From: an uncultured Christensenellaceae bacterium
Lineage (GTDB): Bacteria > Bacillota > Clostridia > Christensenellales > UBA1242
Reading direction: 5' to 3'
Assembly: GCA_910587225.1 (NCBI GenBank)
Contig: CAJULT010000015.1
Location: forward strand, 1-14,799
DNA: 14,799 nucleotides
Both the position numbers and the translations under genes were made by a program. Numbering within the stretch: position 1 is the stretch's first letter; each line of letters starts with the position of its first letter. The notes beneath the pieces were generated by a model, which did not search any database, was not told the DNA's origin, and saw nothing but the letters and a program-made list of their open reading frames with translations. Positions 13,823 through 14,799 of this stretch are shown here, piece after piece.

Positions 13823-13835
13823 ACACGATTCGTGT
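13823..13835 (+). promoter_or_regulatory. Candidate operator upstream of the XRE gene
   Basis: ACACGA T TCGTGT is a perfect 6+1+6 palindrome about 30 bases upstream of the predicted -10 box. Its position and size suit a dimeric HTH repressor, perhaps the adjacent gene product acting on itself. This is inference from position only. Confidence 0.4.
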
Positions 13836-13864
13836 AATGTGGAAAATTTTAAATCTTTTTATGC

Positions 13865-13870
13865 TAAACT
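13865..13870 (+). promoter_or_regulatory. Extended -10 promoter of the XRE gene
   Basis: TAAACT preceded by TGC gives an extended -10 element. No good -35 box is visible 17 bases upstream. The start would lie about 25 bases before ATG 13902. Confidence 0.45.
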
Positions 13871-13901
13871 CAAATTAAATCAATGAATAAGGAGGTTTAT
13901 T

Positions 13902-14129
13902 ATGTTATTTCATAAAAGATTAAAAGAATTAAGAATAGAGGCTAATCTAAGTCAAAAACAATTAGCGAATGCTATCGATGTTAATGAAATAAGTATATCA
14001 AAATGGGAGAATGGGAAAAGAAAACCAAGTCTAAAATATGCAATAGGGATATGCAATTTTTTTCATGTCAGTTTAGATTACATATTAGGGATAGATAATA
14101 ATAAAACAAAATCTAAAAAATCCGCTTAA
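13902..14129 (+). CDS. Small XRE-family (Cro/CI-type) DNA-binding regulator
   Basis: The 75-residue protein is essentially one helix-turn-helix domain: LKELRIEANLSQKQLANAI then ISISKWENGKRKPS (about residues 7-44), followed by LDYILGIDNN. ATG 13902 has AAGGAGG six bases upstream. The gene is much more AT-rich than its neighbours and uses many ATA and AGA codons, which suggests acquisition by transfer. No toxin, phage or other partner gene lies beside it. The region before it holds a palindrome that may be its operator. Its target is unknown. Confidence 0.88.
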   Translation: MLFHKRLKELRIEANLSQKQLANAIDVNEISISKWENGKRKPSLKYAIGICNFFHVSLDYILGIDNNKTKSKKSA

Positions 14130-14134
14130 AAATT

Positions 14135-14227
14135 CGCCAGCAGTGTTCATTAGCCGTAAGGCGCACCGCCACGCATTCTTCTTCGACTGGGCGGTATCTT
14201 CCCTACCGGGAAGAGAGAACACTGGCG
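14135..14227 (-). repeat. Hairpin module 1 with direct and inverted copies of the 5S 3' end
   Basis: Outer arms CGCCAG-CA-GTGTTC and GAACACTGGCG bound 93 bases. Positions 14206-14225 are an inverted copy of the 5S 3' end (18 of the first 19 bases match 5S). A direct copy is split: 14195-14203 and 14137-14148 are exact copies of two adjacent 5S segments, separated by a 46-base insert (14149-14194). The two copies meet in the hairpin TCTTCCC/GGGAAGA. Confidence 0.75.
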
Positions 14228-14347
14228 CAGTGTTCATTAGAAAACCGCAGGTTTTCGCATCAACCACGCACGCTTGTAAGCCGGTTGATATCTTCCGGAA
14301 GATAGGTTGCGTGAAACGCAACGCAAAGCACAGCTTTGCAAACACTG
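14228..14347 (-). repeat. Hairpin module 2 with split copies of the 5S 3' end
   Basis: The module opens with CAGTGTTCATTAG, a perfect 13-base repeat of 14141-14153, and ends in AACACTG. It holds five perfect hairpins: GAAAACC/GGTTTTC, ATCAACC/GGTTGAT, TATCTTCC/GGAAGATA, GTTGCGT/ACGCAAC and GCAAAGC/GCTTTGC. Read against 5S, both a direct and an inverted copy of its tail are present, each interrupted between GGAAGATA and the ACACTG part. Confidence 0.72.
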
Positions 14348-14356
14348 ATGGGATAC

Positions 14357-14387
14357 AAAAAAGAAGCAACCTCGTGCGGTTGCTTCT
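14357..14387 (-). terminator. Terminator of the rRNA operon
   Basis: Minus strand AGAAGCAACC GCACGA GGTTGCTTCT is a 10-bp stem followed by T. An outer pairing GGGATACA/TGTATCCC encloses it. It begins just after the 5S 3' end. Confidence 0.88.
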
Positions 14388-14395
14388 AATGTATC

Positions 14396-14510
14396 CCAGC
14401 AGTGTTCTATCTTCCCGGGCCGTCACCAGCCAAGTATTTTCGACGATGAAGAGCTTAACTTCTGTGTTCGGTATGTAAACAGGTGGATCCTCTTCTCTAT
14501 CGCCACTGGA
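14396..14510 (-). rRNA. rrf: 5S ribosomal RNA
   Basis: About 115 bases on the minus strand match 5S rRNA: GTGGCGATAGAGAAGAGG near the 5' end, then CATACCGAACACAGAAGTTA and AGCTCTTC. The terminal helix pairs CCAGTGGCG with the 3' CACTGCTGG region, with two wobbles and one mismatch. Ends are estimated to within a few bases. It follows 23S by about 115 bases. Confidence 0.95.
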
Positions 14511-14624
14511 AATGGTATAACTTCAAACTTTCGTTTGGAATTACTATATTTATTGCAAGGTAAATCCTTGACAACTACATAATTTGAAAAACTAGGTTGC
14601 AAATAGTCTTGTGCTAAGTGCTCC
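14511..14624 (-). other. 23S-5S spacer
   Basis: This AT-rich spacer holds no tRNA gene. Two small inverted repeats are visible, CAAAC/GTTTG near 14525 and CAAGG/CCTTG near 14560, plausibly parts of processing stems. Confidence 0.7.
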
Positions 14625-14799
14625 GTGATTAAGCCCTCGAACTATTAGTATCGGTCAACTGAACACATTACTGTGCTTACATCTCCGACCTATCAACGTT
14701 GTAGTCTACAACGGTTCTTACTAGCTTACGCTATGGGATATCTCATCTTGAGGTGGGCTTCACGCTTAGATGCTTTCAGCATTTATCCCTTCCATACAT
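14625..14799 (-). rRNA. rrl: 23S ribosomal RNA, 3' end
   Basis: The last 175 bases or so of 23S rRNA on the minus strand. Recognised by conserved stretches such as CTAATAGTTCGAGGGCTTAA at the 3' end and the GAAGCCCACCTCAAGATGAG motif (minus strand) near 14750. The exact 3' end is uncertain by a few bases, and the gene continues beyond the window. Confidence 0.95.

Noticed and set aside
14135..14347. CRISPR array or integron attC cassettes
   Set aside because: Only one 13-base direct repeat pair is present, with unequal spacing and hairpin-filled spacers. No cas or integrase gene lies in the window and no attC core sites were recognised.
14085..14478. Overlapping open frames of 111-113 residues on both strands over the 5S region
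   Set aside because: They lie over 5S rRNA, its terminator and the hairpin modules. Such frames are common over inverted repeats and rRNA, and no start signals are present.

Overview
The window looks like chromosomal DNA of a low-GC Gram-positive bacterium (Bacillota, probably Clostridia). The evidence is the gene order of the S10-spc ribosomal protein cluster, four-cysteine (zinc) S14 and L24, strong GGAGG ribosome binding sites, TTGACA/TATAAT promoters with 17-base spacers, and an MscL and RecO of that type. The exact lineage cannot be fixed from the sequence.

Positions 1-8950 (minus strand) hold a compact S10-spc operon read from rpsJ to rpmD: S10, L3, L4, L23, L2, S19, L22, S3, L16, L29, S17, L14, L24, L5, S14, S8, L6, L18, S5 and the start of L30. 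Gaps are 2-17 bases and four junctions overlap. A strong promoter at 8925-8953 opens a structured leader of about 218 bases. S5 and L24 carry charged extensions not usual for their families.

Positions 9012-10955 (minus strand) hold a TraX-family membrane protein ending in a clear terminator, recO, a 58-residue unknown gene whose stop lies 2 bases before recO, and a 51-residue cysteine-containing small gene with its own strong ribosome binding site. The two small genes lie between other annotated genes and are easily missed.

Positions 11054-11776 (plus strand) hold mscL with its own promoter and terminator. MscL has an unusually long charged linker before its C-terminal helix. Positions 11782-12073 (minus strand) hold a valine tRNA gene (anticodon TAC) with promoter, terminator and a downstream cluster of hairpins. 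Positions 12109-13685 (minus strand) hold an exported protein with InlB-type repeats, with promoter and terminator. Positions 13823-14129 (plus strand) hold a small AT-rich XRE-type regulator. Positions 14130-14799 (minus strand) hold the 3' end of 23S rRNA, 5S rRNA, its terminator and then two hairpin-rich modules.

The most unusual signal is shared by the two stable-RNA loci. Downstream of both the 5S gene and the valine tRNA gene lie direct and inverted copies of that RNA's own 3' end, mixed with perfect short hairpins placed end to end. In the 5S case the direct copies are split at the same site by two different inserts of similar design. This looks like a family of small palindromic elements that build up at stable-RNA 3' ends; I do not recognise it as a described system.
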